A stretch of DNA of 64,000 nt. It comes from Durusdinium trenchii (Eukaryota > Sar > Dinophyceae > Suessiales > Symbiodiniaceae). The DNA is taken from NCBI GenBank assembly GCA_963970005.1, contig CAXAMN010015446.1, positions 475,849 through 539,848 of the forward strand, in the 5' to 3' direction. Below are positions 12,001-24,135 of this stretch, piece after piece (within the stretch, counting starts at the first letter, position 1; each line of letters starts with the position of its first letter). A program made the translations under genes and the position numbers. The notes beneath the pieces are model-generated. The model ran no database searches. It saw only the letters and a program-made list of their open reading frames with translations, and was not told the DNA's origin.

Positions 12001-12463
12001 ACTTATAGAAATGCGTACTGACGTGAATGCGGTGCCACACGCCGGCCTAAGTGAAAAACCTAAGAAGCCAGGGGGAGTATGTGCAAAGCGAGCCATCCTC
12101 AAACCTGCAAAGGCCTCCAAAGCTCTCGAAACAAAGTTCAGGTCTCAAGCTCATGAAAATTCCGAGGCACTTGCCGCTGCATTAGACGCTTACTGCACAA
12201 CAAAGAATGAGACAGCTTGGCACTTACGTAGGTTCATCTCAAAGCAGGTACGTCACGGTGATCAGCCGTGATATCCGCATGTACTGTGGCCGCTTCGTTG
12301 GACCATCGCGCACAGTACATGGATGGTCCTCCCTGCCGAAAAACTCAAAATCAGCACAATCCGACCGGATCCCTGTGACTTCAAGGGGCACACACACACA
12401 CACGCAATCACACGCACGTGCTGTGGACGGGATGGGGCATGTTTTTGTTATGCCCCAACTAAG
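12001..12463 (+). repeat. Divergent copy of the CA-flanked structured repeat
   Basis: Same architecture as the 41.7-44.3 kb array but different sequence in between. It has a CA-rich run, then the conserved start ATGCGTACTGAC at 12011 followed by GTGCCACACGCCGGCCTA. About 233 nt of unrelated filler follow, then the 92-93 nt interleaved-stem element at 12244-12336. After that come a hairpin ATCC-GACC-GGAT, a hairpin CCCT-N9-AGGG, another CA run, and a GGGGCAT...ATGCCCC hairpin enclosing a T-rich loop. The filler holds an 86-codon ORF (12011-12271, Lys/Ala-rich) that starts inside the conserved 5' motif. Whether it is translated is unknown. Confidence 0.6.
12244..12336 (+). ncRNA. Candidate structured RNA, version A (interleaved stems)
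   Basis: Outer stem GCAGG (12244-12248) with CCTGC (12332-12336). Hairpin GTCACGG / CCGTGAT around loop TGATCAG. Stem A CATGTACTGTG (12278-12288) pairs perfectly with CACAGTACATG (12311-12321). Conserved CTTCGTT follows at 12293-12299. Stem B GGACCATC (12300-12307) pairs perfectly with GATGGTCC (12322-12329). The strand order A5', B5', A3', B3' means A and B interleave as in a pseudoknot. The same plan with different stem sequences recurs at four other sites. Strand is assigned from the CAG|GTACGT end and is not proven. Confidence 0.55.
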
Positions 12464-13709
12464 GCCGCAGAGCTCAAACGTGAAGCCCGCAGTAAAATCA
12501 GTAGAGACCTTTTCGGTGTTACTGCAAAGTCTATGCTGTATGTTATGTGGCTCTCGATGGTGCGGGGTTTACAATCCCCTGAATTGAAAGCGTGCCCACA
12601 AACACGATGCTGCGCGAATGATGCTGCGAGGTGGAAAAGCAGTTAAGTGTTTGGAGGATTTACTGTAACTCAGCAAACACAGACTCGAAGTGGCATGGCT
12701 TGTTGAGTGCATGCGAATACCACTGTAAGACCCTAAGCATTTGCAAGTTAAGTTCGTTTGATTTGTTGACGCGATGTTTTTCTCAACTCTCAAGGACCAG
12801 CGATGCCGAGATGGATGCACCCCTCATGAAAATGTTGGAGGACTTTCAGCTTCAGGGAGATCATGCGCGTTTGCACTTAGGGTATAGCCATAACTCTGGA
12901 CCAATAACATCTTTCCTCTCGCCCTTGCAGGAGGCGCCGCTTTCTGCGTTCCGGGTCTCCGCCGAGTTGAAGATCACGGCAGCAGAGGTGCAAAAGACAT
13001 CAGCAAACACAGAGACACTGTGAATCGCTTCAATCTTGGTGCCAGGCTCGGTACTTGCTACAAGATGCTGAGCAAAGGGCCATCTTAGCACGAGATGACG
13101 CACCAGAATGTGCATCGTGGATGCGTTCATGCATCCAGTTAATGCAGCAAGTCAAGCTCCCAGAACACCACACGGGCAACACACATTGTTTGCAAGGTCT
13201 ACTTTTATAGGAACTTCTTCAACGACTATTGAGCGCAGCAACCTTTGTACATAAATGCCAGAGCTGACACATTCCTGAACGAGTCTGGGCATAGCCTAGC
13301 CTTTGGCAAGCTGGAAAAGTGAGGAGATGAGCATCGAAGCCAAGTCGACTGTGGAAACTGGTTGCCAGCCATGCATCTCAACCATTTGTTGCCTTCGGTT
13401 TCATGCGTGAAATAAGTTATTGCTAGACTTGACAAAGCCAGCGTGCAACATTCAGAGCACCAGACTTATATTAATAGTAGCTTTAGAAGTTTTGAAGTTG
13501 TTGTCAGAAGTACAAGTAATACATAGCGAGCACCGAGCTTTATTGAGCATGTGCACTGGCACGCATGGCAAGAAAATAATGGAGGCTGAGCGCAGTATAC
13601 AGCAAAGGTTTCGGGGGAAGACTTTGACCACTAAAGGCGCCCGCGGCAGAACCATCCATGCTGACATAATGTTTGTACGAGTGCCAAATTGTGTACAGTG
13701 TATATGCAT

Positions 13710-13763
13710 GGTATATATATATATATGTTATATTATTATGTTATATTATATATATATATATAT
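13710..13763. repeat. TA-rich microsatellite
   Basis: Runs of TATATA interrupted by TTATATTATTATG. Simple sequence with no coding value. Confidence 0.8.
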
Positions 13764-15478
13764 GTCAATGATCCTCACGGCAGTGTATGAAGCCGTGTGT
13801 GGTGCTTCCGGGCCTTCAAGGTTTGCTGGTTTGGGTCTTGGTTCTTGGGAGCTCCCTATTCTGCTTTTCAAGCAGCTCTTTCATCCAAGATAATGTTCGC
13901 ATGTTTGTAGCTTCGCTCTTACCAAGGTGCAGCTTTTGCTGTTTGGCTGCTGTGTGGGCACATTGGTTGCGAAGAAGGCAGAAGACGCCAATATCACTGG
14001 CCACCTATCATCCACAAGAGTCTGAGAGATTGCAGCCAGGTCTGTGAGGGGGAAAGAACTTGGTTCCAGTTTGGCTTGGATTCCTCCAAGCAATTCATCG
14101 GAGCAGGCTTGCAGCGCTGACTAAGCAAACTTTCTCAGTAAGCCAGAGTGTGCACGCTCAGGATGGGTTCACGTGCTAAATCTCCTGCAGCTTGGCTGCA
14201 GCACGAGTCATGCGCAGCTGGTTTTGTAGCTGCCTTGGTGTGAGTTCTTAGGTGTGCGGAAATACTCGGGAGCCAGATGGGTGACGGTGATGAGTGTGAA
14301 TGGTGCCTGTCGCACGCAAGTAAGCATTTCATTTGTGTTGGTTCGGGTGTGCAGCGATAATGATAGAATTGGTGGCATCATCAGCGCCCTTACATTATTG
14401 GCAGGTACTGGCTGAACATAATGCTTGACACGACGCTCGGGGTCAGCCTGTGCTCAACCAGCCAAGTCAGACTTGAAGGAAACAGTGAAAACACTGTTGA
14501 TGAGAGTGCGTACTCCGTATTTTGTTTGGCAGGTTTTGGTCGAGTACTTATTGCTACGAGTTGTCGCAGATGCCCTTAACAATCTTCTGGAAAGTGCCGA
14601 GGACGGAGGGCTCACATGAATACAAGCATGAGCATTCCTGCATCCATCATAGCTGTCATAGCATGCTACTAGCATCTACGTAAGCTTAATAATTACTATA
14701 CCTCTTACTTCTAGCTTCTAGCTACTTACGCTACGACCACCTATCCGATCATCCCCCGTTAAGTTTCCCTGAAGATCTAGACCAAATCATTAGTGCGAGC
14801 GTGAGCTATCCTGCGTCCTAGGTAGTAGCATCCTACTAGGTACTAGCGTTAAGTCGACTCAGCTTGTGTAAAGTCGACTCGGAACCGTGTGCCCTTGCAG
14901 AACTGCACTCCACAGGGATGCCTAAGCATAGATTGTATTGATCTAGAGCACATGTTGTGTGTTGCGCCCATGGTGTGCCTGATTGTCACTCGTTTGTATT
15001 TATGAACCTGTTCTTTGGGGGAGGGCAGCTTCCACAGGGGATTTGTGACAGTTTTGATGTAAAGCTCCTGGGCCCATGCCACAACTGCAAGGATCTTCGG
15101 GCCCAGCTGGTGTCACAGTGTGATTTGCTTGCCACAGCTGCTTTGCAAGGACTTTCGCGTTTGGGTCTAAGTGTTTTCGTTGACCGTAGGAAGCTGTAGG
15201 AGGAGTAGGAGTCCTGCTCGCGCGAACCTCGCGCGGGGTCGCACGGGGCTCGCGCAGAGGGCTGCATGTCACTTGTGTGTGCGCTTGCAACCTAGCTGTT
15301 CTCTAAGTTGTGCATTGGTGGATTTGGGCTTGAAACATCTTAGCAAGCAAGGCCAAGGCAAAAATGCCAGCCACAACACAGTGTGCACACAGTTTTCCTT
15401 GAACATATCATTTTCATGCCGTGCTCATTTTTCAAGTGTGCCCGTTGTGGCTTGACCAAAATGAGTCGCTTCACGCGC

Positions 15479-15570
15479 GTGAGTTGACTTCTCGCTGAAC
15501 CTCGTGCCCATGCAGTGAGTTGACCTCACGCGACGTGGGTTGACTTCACACCACGTGGGTTGACTTAAGT
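15479..15570 (+). repeat. Degenerate GTTGACTT repeats
   Basis: Four to five copies of (G)AGTTGACTTC / GGGTTGACTTCA, separated by CACGCGACGTG or CACCACGTG. The spacer itself is a near palindrome (CCACGTGG). Function unknown. Confidence 0.6.
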
Positions 15571-17169
15571 GCGTTGCTTGTAGTATCTAGTAGCCTCTTC
15601 CTGCCCCCCCCGAGCTTAAAAGAAGGTGAACGTCGGGGCCAGGACTTTCGAACAGGTAGCTACTGGCGTGGCAGGGAGTTCCAGGCCGAAGCGATCCCTT
15701 TCTTCAGCTCCGTTTTGGGCCCCCGTTTTGGGCCCTATCGGTGCATTTAGATCCACAAGTTCAAGGGTTTTGATTGCCCGGTTCATTTGTTGAGGTGGGT
15801 CTTGACCTTCTCTTGAACAGTGGATTGTTGGACCGGATGGAAGTGTTGGACCGGATGGAAGTAAGTGTCCCATACGTTTCAGCAAATTAAACCCCTGATT
15901 CTTGGAGCCACTCGAGCCTAGAGTCATAGCATTGCCGCTAGCCACTAGCTCAGAGAAGAAAAGAGCCACGCCACGCGCCTCACGGGTACACTTGCCAGTT
16001 CGAGGGAATATAAGTCTTGAGGCCCAAGGCGTGCCTATGTAGGGGCAACTTGGCACAGACCTTTCCATGTCCAGACCGCTTTCCTTCTCTGTGGTTTTAG
16101 GAAGCTCGGGGTGATCCGTGACAGCAGAGCATACCATACAGCAACAGCCGGCTGCGGGGATGCAGCCAGAATCATTTCAAAAGTAGTCACAGGGTGGTCT
16201 TGGGATACTAGAAACCTGCATCAAACCTACATAATTAGCCGATGGGGACCGATGCCCTTTTGATGTACCAACTACTTGAGGAAGCGCGCTGGCGCGCTAG
16301 CTACAGTTGCAACTGGCGCAAGCACTGAGTATGTCGCCCTTCTCAGCTTGAGTTGCTCACACCAGTTGGCCTTGTGCGCAGCTGAATTGAGAGAAGTTGT
16401 AGTTTCCAATAGCAAGCGCTGCTGCTGGCCTTTGGCTGTCTAACAGCTTTTGCGGAACCATTGCAGTCTGCCTTGCTGGGCGTAGGGCGTGCGGGTCTTC
16501 TTAACCCCTTTAGAAAGCTACAGCGCGCATTGCCTGGCGTTGAGAGTAGCCCTGCCGTTTGTCCACCACGCCACAGCGTCTCAGACAAGCCGACGCTTGA
16601 GCGTCAGTCGCGTTACATTTGCATGAGCACACATGACGGGGACAGAGCAAGTCCATACAACGTAGTCAGAACGATGTAAGGGCGCCGCTCCGTATGTGGA
16701 AGAGAGGAAGCAGGGTAAACGGGGATGCTTGGCTTCCCACCACATGTCTCACTGCCCCTGGCGCCGGAAGCTTGAACCGGTGCATGGGGCGCAGAACAGG
16801 AACACACACACACGGCAATGACCATGTCTTAAGGCCGTGGCTAGATAACAGATGATAACAGATTTCGTCCGGCGCTAATTTATGCTGCCATGTGAACTTG
16901 GAAGGAACAGGTGAACATGTTGCTCCGCACCCCCATGGTGGTGGCACGCCCCGAGGATGACCCCGTGAAAGGGGCATCGCATGACAACACCGGCGTGGAC
17001 CTCAAGAAGGGTGATGCAAACGAGGATGTGAGAGACAAGCTGGCAGACGCACCCCAGGCCCCAGGCCATCGTTCTGCCTGGCAGAGAGTCAGGACAAGTG
17101 GAAAGAAGCAGAAAAGGAATCCCTTGTGCTTTGGAGCATCAAATTATCATGCACTCATGCACCAGTAGT

Positions 17170-20100
17170 CCATGCCACCGATGCTGAGATTGCAGTCCGG
17201 CCAAGCAGCCCTTCCACAACCCGTGGGCGCGAACGCAAAGCATATTGGTCAGAAGCGCAGTGTGTTTGAGCTAGCGGTTGCGCAACCACTTTTTCTAGAT
17301 CAGGGCACCGCACATGCACATATGTTCTCCTCAGGTCGTGAGGGTTTGAAGCATTGTCGCCTTTGGGTTTGTTCAACGCCGTGAGTTGATATTGAACTCG
17401 CCTTTGCTTTGCTATGTGGGAGTGTGGCCCTCGCCCGTCGGGCCGGACCCGATAGGCCAGTACAAGCGGCTGGGGCAAGTGGAACCTCCGTTCCCCCTCC
17501 TACATTTAGAGAGGCAACGCAGCTGTTTCCTTTACATCTGGCTTGCAAAGGCCCCCTGGATGCAAACCACGCGTCGCGATGCATTTCACTGTGTAGCGGG
17601 CCGGGCCTTCTTCAGCTCCATCCAATGCTCCGACACCATGTGCGGGCGCAATGGCCGCAGATCCAAGCGCTTGCAGGTCGCGCCAGCGTCAGACTGGACG
17701 GGGCGAGCAAGAACTGCAACAGGTTGTTTCAAAGTGGTTGGTGCTGCTGGCGCCCTGGCTTGAGAAAGCGCCGCAATCTTGCAACTTGGGCAAAGGGTTC
17801 TTGCGCGAAAGGCAGACACAGAACTTGCTCGCGTAGCTCAGCCCAAGTAGGGCTCGGTGTAGGTGGGAGCTACATGCGTTGCGTAGCTCGGCCCAAGTAT
17901 GACAATGAATGTTGCGCGCGATACGCAACATCGAAGTTACTATTGCTGCCACGCAGGTGGACGCAGCTGTGCCCAAGTAGGGCCGGGTTTGGATCTACCT
18001 ATGTTACGTAGCGTGGCCCAAGTAGCGCGAGTTTTGGCCGATTTGCAAAATTCACCACTTTCGCCGGTCAGATCGGTCGGATTCGGTCGGGCGTGACTTG
18101 GTCGCGGGCGCGTGGATTTGGCGCAGTTTACCCTGGGTTTCGATTTTTGACTTGTTGTGCTTTTTGCCTTCGTGCTGGACTATGGCAGCTGAATGGCCGG
18201 AAGCCTTCACAGAAACCGCGCGTGGCAGGAAAGGCGTGGCGATATTCTTCGATCTTGACGTGTCGGCGCGCCGACCTGCAGACGCAAACAGTTGGCAGTG
18301 GCGTCCAGTCACTGTGGTTTTGCGGGCAGTGCGGGCGCGGGGCCACGCCGAACATGTGAAGCCTCGAGCCTTGTGGCTGCGGACGCGACTGCGGAGCAGT
18401 GCGCTGCATACCGTAAAGATGGGGGTGGCGTGACCAGCGCGTTGGACTGGCAAACCCCTCCGCCTGCGGCGTTGAGAGGCCGCTTGGCCGCTTGGCGTGT
18501 GTAAGACGCGCTAGTGCCAGCAGACACTTGCGAGCGGTTGCGTTTGCTGAGGCACCCGTGCGCGGTTGGGCTGCTTCCACTTTTGATCACACGGGTTTAG
18601 CCGCTGCCCTGCAATGTGGACGCAGGTTTTCAAAGAAGGCTCACCTACAGGAGTGCGCTCGCCCGTCCCCGCGTCTGGGGTTTGCAAAGTCTTTGCGCGA
18701 GTCATGTCCGGATCGAGGACGGTGAAGCAGACCTTTCCCTTTTTACCGGCAACCTTGCTTCTGCTGACCAGGGGTTATAAGGAACGGAATATGTCAGGGA
18801 AGCGCGCTCTGGTTCTTGGCGGCTTGGCAGAACTAAAACGTTTGCGCCGGATGTGCTCGGCAAGCTTGGCGCGGTCGTGCGGCCAGGGGACTCGGGCGCC
18901 TTGGGCGCCTGTCCTGCACCGCAATTTGCGGAACGAGCTGGAATACAGAATTGCAGCGAGGCACTGGAACGTCATTCACATTGGGCTGGGTCGGGGCCAA
19001 CTGCTCACTTTTGAGTCCAAAAGTCCATTGCCACGTTGCCTGAGGAGAGAGGCCTGAGACCAGGGAAATCAGTACATAAATGTACTTGATAACTTTCGGG
19101 GCCTCGTGGTCGGGGTATTGACCCTCCTCCTGCAGTTGTTTCATTTCATTTTAAGCGGAACGAGCGTCCTTGGCTGGGGTTCAGGTGGAGGGCTACCGTT
19201 TCATGGTCGCTCGTGCGTTAGCTTTGGCTCAAATCCTCGGCGCGCCACTTTCGTGGAACAAGCTACAGATTGGGCGCAAGATGGCGTATTTGGGCTGGCA
19301 GCTGTCCTCGGCGGAGGGTTCTTATTAACTCACAATAAGTGCCGACAAGCCGGCGTTTCCTGAAGAAGGTCGTGTGGTGGCTCCTGCGCCCGCGTCGGAC
19401 TCAGCGACCTGGAAAAGGCCATTGCCGCCCTAGAACGTACTTCTCGCCCCTGAACGTCAACCCGATGCGAGTCGGGGAAGGAGAGCCAAAAAGCAGGGTG
19501 TGTGAGAACGCGTTTGCGGTTGCAGAGTTTTCGGCATTAGGGTTGTCGGGTGGCCAGATATTCAAAGGTTCCTCTTGTTAGAATCATGGAAGCCGTTGAT
19601 GTGCTTTCTCTGGCGCGCAGGCGATAATGTACGCCAAACAACTTGGCATGTGGCTCACGATTGTGACTTTCATGAAGCTTTTCATGGTGCCCAACCCAGT
19701 GGCTGACCAATGTTTGCCAGACGAAGCGTGGAAACCAACTCCAAGGTAGTTCTCATGGTTTTGCTGGCAAAGCCTTTGACCCTCGCAGCGCGAGAGTGCC
19801 TCAAACCTTTCATGAACCCCTTGCGGGACACCTAGTTTTGATTTAAGATGCTCAATGCAGCGCTTCAAACTTATTACACGCAAAATTTGAGCTGTTCCGC
19901 TTTTTATCACCAACCCCGCGCGGCCTCGAAGGAGTTTTTGGTCAACGCTGCGTTGAGTCAAAAAACTGAACAGGCTCAAGTTCGAAGAGCGTGATGTTCT
20001 TTTACTCGCCGAAAGTGCCCAAAGCTTACTCAGGCTGAAACTGCTAGTCGTGATGATTGTCACGCCTGTGGCCTCCTTGGCTTGCCTGGGTGGCAGCGCA

Positions 20101-20500
20101 CAGATGCTTTGCAAACTTGCGGTTCTTTTCTATAGAAGTGCCGCCGGAAGGCCGTGATGAACGCTTTCCAGCTTTGGGTGACGGACAATTTTCTGAAACT
20201 TGGGCGTGAAGACGAAGTCTTTGCACGAGGCCAGGTCAACGATAAGCAAGCATCAAGCGATGTGACACGTGCAGCGCTTGCTGCAAGACCATCACGTTCA
20301 GCAAGAGGCACTGCGTCGCTACTTGTGGGGGCTGAAGGCGTTCCGTAACTTGAGTGGCAAGATGTGCTGCGCGCGGAAGAGTTTTTGCAGCGTGAGGTGC
20401 CAGTGGTAGTCAAACGCAAGCTAGCGAGCCCCAATCTGAGAGTTCGCTTGTATGGCTTTGGCTTTTGCACCTTCAATGCCGGTTTTGCGTGATTGCATTG
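17170..20500. other. GC-rich region with decayed coding-like sequence
   Basis: Base composition rises clearly here and many overlapping open frames appear on both strands, as expected from high GC. On the plus strand, pieces read like degraded protein, for example FLQREVPVVVKRKLASPN at about 20370-20430 and ARHWNVIHIGLGRGQLL at about 18960-19010. They shift frame and contain stops. I could not assign a family. It may be an old mobile-element or gene remnant. Confidence 0.3.
17832..18030 (+). repeat. Four spaced copies of GTAGCTCGGCCCAAGTA
   Basis: Imperfect copies near 17833, 17881, 17964 and 18007 share (C)GTAGC-TCGGCCCAAGTA with a few substitutions. Spacing is irregular (about 45-85 bp). 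No clear palindrome. Confidence 0.5.
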
Positions 20501-20599
20501 ATGTACTAGGCTCGAACGCCTTTTGGTGCCAGATGGTTCTCAAATCTCAATGGGAGATCCTCTTTCTGAATCTGGAATATTGGATTTGAGTCGGTCGAA

Positions 20600-21190
20600 A
20601 AATGTATCAAAATTGGAAGCCAATAATTCTAAAATAAACGCATATAGACCTAAATGTATAGGACTCTATACTATTTATGTTCTTCTTCATGTATACATAT
20701 AAGTATTTAGAGTGATATTGACAAACATAAACTAAACAGTTTTTCTGAAAGTCTAAAAAATATATTTCTAGGATTGTCGATTGATTTGTTGACAATCATA
20801 TATTAACAGTTTTTGACTTGATCGGAAGCAATTGAACTGATGTGATGGAAACTAATGTAAATTGGTGAGTTAATGGATGTGGATATTGATATAAATGTAC
20901 AACGTCTTTCGATAATACTGGATGATTTTATATACTAATAAACTGATGTAAATTCTTTATATTTGCTATTTTTTGATGTTTCGAGATTTTTTAATTTTTG
21001 GTATATATTTATCTTTCATAGGTTTTTAAATTTGATATATATATATTATATTTTTACTTTTTCTATTTTGTTCGGTCGGTCTTTGAATATTTGAAAACAT
21101 GTTTGGGTTGGTAAGAGCTTTAAAAATGTTTTGAAGAAGTACACGGAGGAGTAAGGATTACATTTGTTTTTTTTTTTTCATTTCAATATT
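20600..21190. other. AT-rich spacer
   Basis: About 590 bp of markedly AT-rich sequence with no plausible gene; it abruptly separates the GC-rich region from the DIRS-like element. It is similar in character to 26.2-31.9 kb and 38.0-39.7 kb. Confidence 0.5.
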
Positions 21191-21539
21191 TTAACATAAT
21201 GGGCGCTCCTGGCATTGCAGTTTTCTTGCAAAATTGTGTTCTTTTGAGTCAACATTTGTCAAGAAAACTGCGCTGCCAAAAAAAACGGCTGTATAACAGT
21301 TGCATCCAGCAGGAGTTTCGGACAAATTGACAAAATATGTCCAAATAAAACAAGAACATGAAAACAACAAATCAAAAAACAAAAACATAGTTTAGAGAGT
21401 CTTGACTGAACCCTCCCACAGAGGACAGGCCTCTGAAAACATTTTCGTTTTTCCCCACATCTTAGTGTGGGGTTCTTCTTTTCTATGTCTCATCCCGCTT
21501 CTCCCGCTGCCCGCCTCCCGCCTCCCGCTCCTCCAAGAG

Positions 21540-21617
21540 ACAACACACACCGAAACAACGCACACCGAGACAACACACACAGAGACAACACACACCGAGA
21601 CAACACACACAGAGACC
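21540..21617 (+). repeat. 16-bp tandem repeat
   Basis: About five copies of ACAACACACACCGAGA, with CAGAGA and CGCACACC variants. It lies just upstream of the DIRS-like coding region and could be part of its terminal sequence or an unrelated minisatellite. Confidence 0.75.
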
Positions 21618-21639
21618 ACTTAGAGGGTCTGGTGGTTGC

Positions 21640-22625
21640 GTGGTCGGCTGTGGTCGGCTGCGGCGCTGTCCTATTGTAAATTGCAGTAGATCTCGCCCTT
21701 GCGGCAAATCTGCGCCGAGCTCTTTGTTCAAGGCCCTCGTGTTTCTCGAAACTTCGGCCGAGGTATCGCCAGATAGGAGAATCTCGGGAAGCGTGGCCCT
21801 CCAGCATTTTTTGATGGAGATCGAACGATCCGATGTTTGGCAGTCCAAGACCAAGACCAAGGCTGCCAGGTGGACGGTGGAGATGGTGTTGGCGCTCGAA
21901 CACATCATCATGGACAAGGACAAGGAGAAGTTCAAGAGGGTCATGGCATGGTATAAGTTGATAAAACGTTGGGGTGCCCTCAGGAGTCACGACACCGAGG
22001 CCATCCCTCCCTCAACGATCAAGTACGAGGAGCCCCACGGACTGGAAGCTCAGATTATGCGCACCAAAACCACGGGGGCAGGACGCAAAGTGGAAGTGGT
22101 TCACCTGTTCATTTACTCTCAAGCTTGGCTCTCTTACCGAGGCTGGTTGGTGGAGGGCCTGCGCATCTACAAGAGCATGGACGACGACCAGAGGTTCGCG
22201 GCAAGGGACTTCCTCATATGTGTCTGCCCACGGTGGACCTTCAGTCCTTTCGGAAGACTATGATGAGGTACCCTGACGCCATGGTGTTCTTACGGACGCT
22301 CTTCACGGAGCTCTTGGCGCAGAGGAAGAATGAGTTCGGGAACTATGAGCGGCTGATGGAACCAGCGTCGAGCTCGTTCTGGTCAGAGCACTCCGAGCGA
22401 GTGACAATCATCAGCTGGGCATCTGCCTGCGGGATTGACAAGGAGACCAGAAAGCGGTGGGGTCGGTGGTCCCCCTCGGTGGACGAGGACTACGTCACCA
22501 CGACGAGGCAGCTGATCTTTGCAGCACAGAGGAAGATCGCTGGCTACATCCGGGAGCAATACGGGGTGAAGGATGTCGTCGACGACCAGGGCATCCTCAA
22601 TACCTTCGCCCTGTGGCTTCAGTGA
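21640..22625 (+). pseudogene. Tyrosine recombinase (DIRS-type), frameshifted
   Basis: The N-terminal part reads in one frame to about 22215 (KRWGALRSHDTEAIPP with the first catalytic Arg; RTKTTGAGRKVEVVHLF). It continues one frame over (LPTVDLQSFRKTMMRYPDAM). The catalytic box follows: HSERVTIISWASACGIDK (His-x2-Arg), GRWSPSVDEDY with the nucleophile-like Tyr, and a QRKIAGYIREQ helix. The Arg...His-x-x-Arg...Tyr set is what the family needs to cut and rejoin DNA through a phosphotyrosine bond. A TGA at 22623-22625 (after FALWLQ) ends it, but the same frame stays open beyond, so that stop may be a recent Trp-to-stop change. Confidence 0.7.
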
Positions 22626-24134
22626 GTCCACCACAAGACAGCATCAGAGGCCAATGAGGAGGCAAGACGGCTGGCGCCGCCCGGTTGGGGCAGTTGGGAG
22701 GAGAGGCCAAGGCTCCAACCGCTGTCGGAGAATGAGGGGATGGAGGTGATCCGATCGACTCCACCGCCGTTGGGGGATTCGCCAACGGAGCTCTTCTCAG
22801 AGGAGGAGCAGGAGGACGGGCTCATGGACAGTGAGGAGATTTGGACAAACATCTTGTCCGTGGTTGGGCGCACGAAGAGGCGCACTTTGCACCAGGTGGA
22901 TGAGCAGGAGGTTTACGTCAACTGCCGGGGCACGTTCGGGGTGGCCACAGCCGCCTTTTGGTGGGGCCGCGTGGCTGGGGTCATCTTTAGGTTCTTACGC
23001 AAGGTGATTCGCGCCAACTCCCCCTTCTACCTCCTTTTTGCCGATGACGGCTCGGTCTTCACGAGCGGTGAGGCCTACCAGAAGGTTCTCCTGGCCCTGC
23101 TCTTTTATCTCGAGAACTATCTCGAGATCTTGGAGGTCCCACTGTCCTGGGAAAGGCCAGGGGAGGGACTAAGGTGGAGTGGATAGGTTATACGGGGGAC
23201 ATCACCAATTGGAAGTTAGGCATCAGCGAAAGAAAGATGAGTTGGTTGAAGGAGTGGTCCAAATGGGCGGTTTGCTAGGGGCACATGTTGGGCCGAGACT
23301 TCAAGGTCTTGGACGGCTGGTTTCCTGGCCGGCATTGCAAAAAGGGCAAGACCGTTCTTGGCGCCTCTCTATGCATCCTCATCGCGGGCGCGGGGAGGAT
23401 CGTTTTTCGAGCTGCACCTCTTAACCAAGTTGGCCATTAAGTTTTTCGAGGAATCCATTGGTGATCGGCCCATGAGACCGTTGTCCTCGTGGCCGTCGGT
23501 GTTAGGCGAGTTGTTCCGTGTGGACGCTATGGCCGACCTGGAGGGTGTGGTCGTTGGGGGCTGGGAAACTTTCCACACCACTGACCCTTTGAGGGCATGA
23601 TGGTTTTCAGTGAAGTTGAATAAGACTACGGCTCCTTACTTGCGCGTTAAGGGGGAGCCCTTCAAGACGATCGCTAGCGCCGAGCTCCTGGCTGTCACGT
23701 TGGCGGTCATAGTTTTTGGCCCAGTAGGAAAGTGGCGCAGAGGAGCTGGCAGAGTGGCGGTAACGGGGTTTACAGACAACATCTCGAACGCCTATTTGTT
23801 GGACAAATATCTCACGACTAAGTTCCCAGCGTCGTTGGTGCTCATGGAACTTTCTAAGCAGCTTGAACTTTATGACTTGGACCTTAACCTGGTTTGGATT
23901 CCTAGAGAGCAAAACGAGCCGGTAGACGACCTTAGCAAGGACAGGTTTGAGAAATTCGACTCGAAGTGTCGGGTCGAAGTTGACATGACTAAGCTCAACT
24001 ACCTCGTACTTCCGAAAATGTTGGAGGCCGCCATGAGCTTGGACGAAGAGATCCAGCAGATTTCTAAGCAGAAACCTTCCTTTGGTGACAAGGCGCCGGC
24101 CGACAAGAAGCTTCGCCTTACCCAGCCTTGGTAA
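22626..24134 (+). pseudogene. Reverse transcriptase C-terminal half plus RNase H (DIRS-type), broken
   Basis: After an acidic linker the frame enters RT motif 4 (VNCRGTFGVATAAFWWGR) and the catalytic LLFADDGSVFTSG. A frameshift near 23160 leads to KVEWIGYTGDITNWKLGI. RNase H follows: FRVDAMADLEGVVVGGW (first Asp), GEPFKTIASAELLAVTLAV (Glu), VTGFTDNISNAYLLDKYL (Asp), and VWIPREQNEPVDDLSKD (last Asp). All four acidic positions are visible. RT motifs 1-3 are absent. A stop near 23600 separates the RNase H into two frames. It ends with TAA at 24132-24134. Confidence 0.7.
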
Positions 24135-24135
24135 G

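Larger units (their letters stand above)
12470..17160. other. Unrecognised region
   Basis: About 4.7 kb in which I could not support a gene. Open frames are short and change strand. Local features are a TA microsatellite (about 13710-13763), a block of GTTGACTT repeats (about 15479-15570) and a 16-18 bp tandem duplication of TGTTGGACCGGATGGA near 15826-15860. An 173-codon minus ORF (16137-15616) is not convincing on composition. Confidence 0.3.
21640..24134 (+). mobile_element. Rearranged DIRS-like retroelement
   Basis: A tyrosine recombinase domain (about 21.75-22.6 kb) is followed directly by the C-terminal half of a reverse transcriptase and an RNase H (22.9-24.1 kb), all on the plus strand. 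RT, RNase H and tyrosine recombinase together define DIRS-type elements. Here the usual order (RT, RNase H, recombinase) is not followed, and the N-terminal RT motifs are missing. That fits an internal deletion or a fusion of adjacent copies. Frameshifts near 22215 and 23160 and stops at 22623-22625 and about 23600 disable it. Confidence 0.7.

Noticed and set aside
17386..18580. Overlapping long ORFs in the GC-rich region as genes
   Set aside because: Six frames are open to similar extents, as expected from high GC, and none has a recognisable domain or splice context.
18614..19057. 147-codon plus-strand ORF
   Set aside because: Arg/Leu-rich with no domain; neighbouring frames are equally open.
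19215..19235. Spliced-leader relict (TTTGGCTCAAA)
   Set aside because: Only about ten bases resemble the end of the dinoflagellate spliced leader; the upstream CCGTAGCCATT part is absent.
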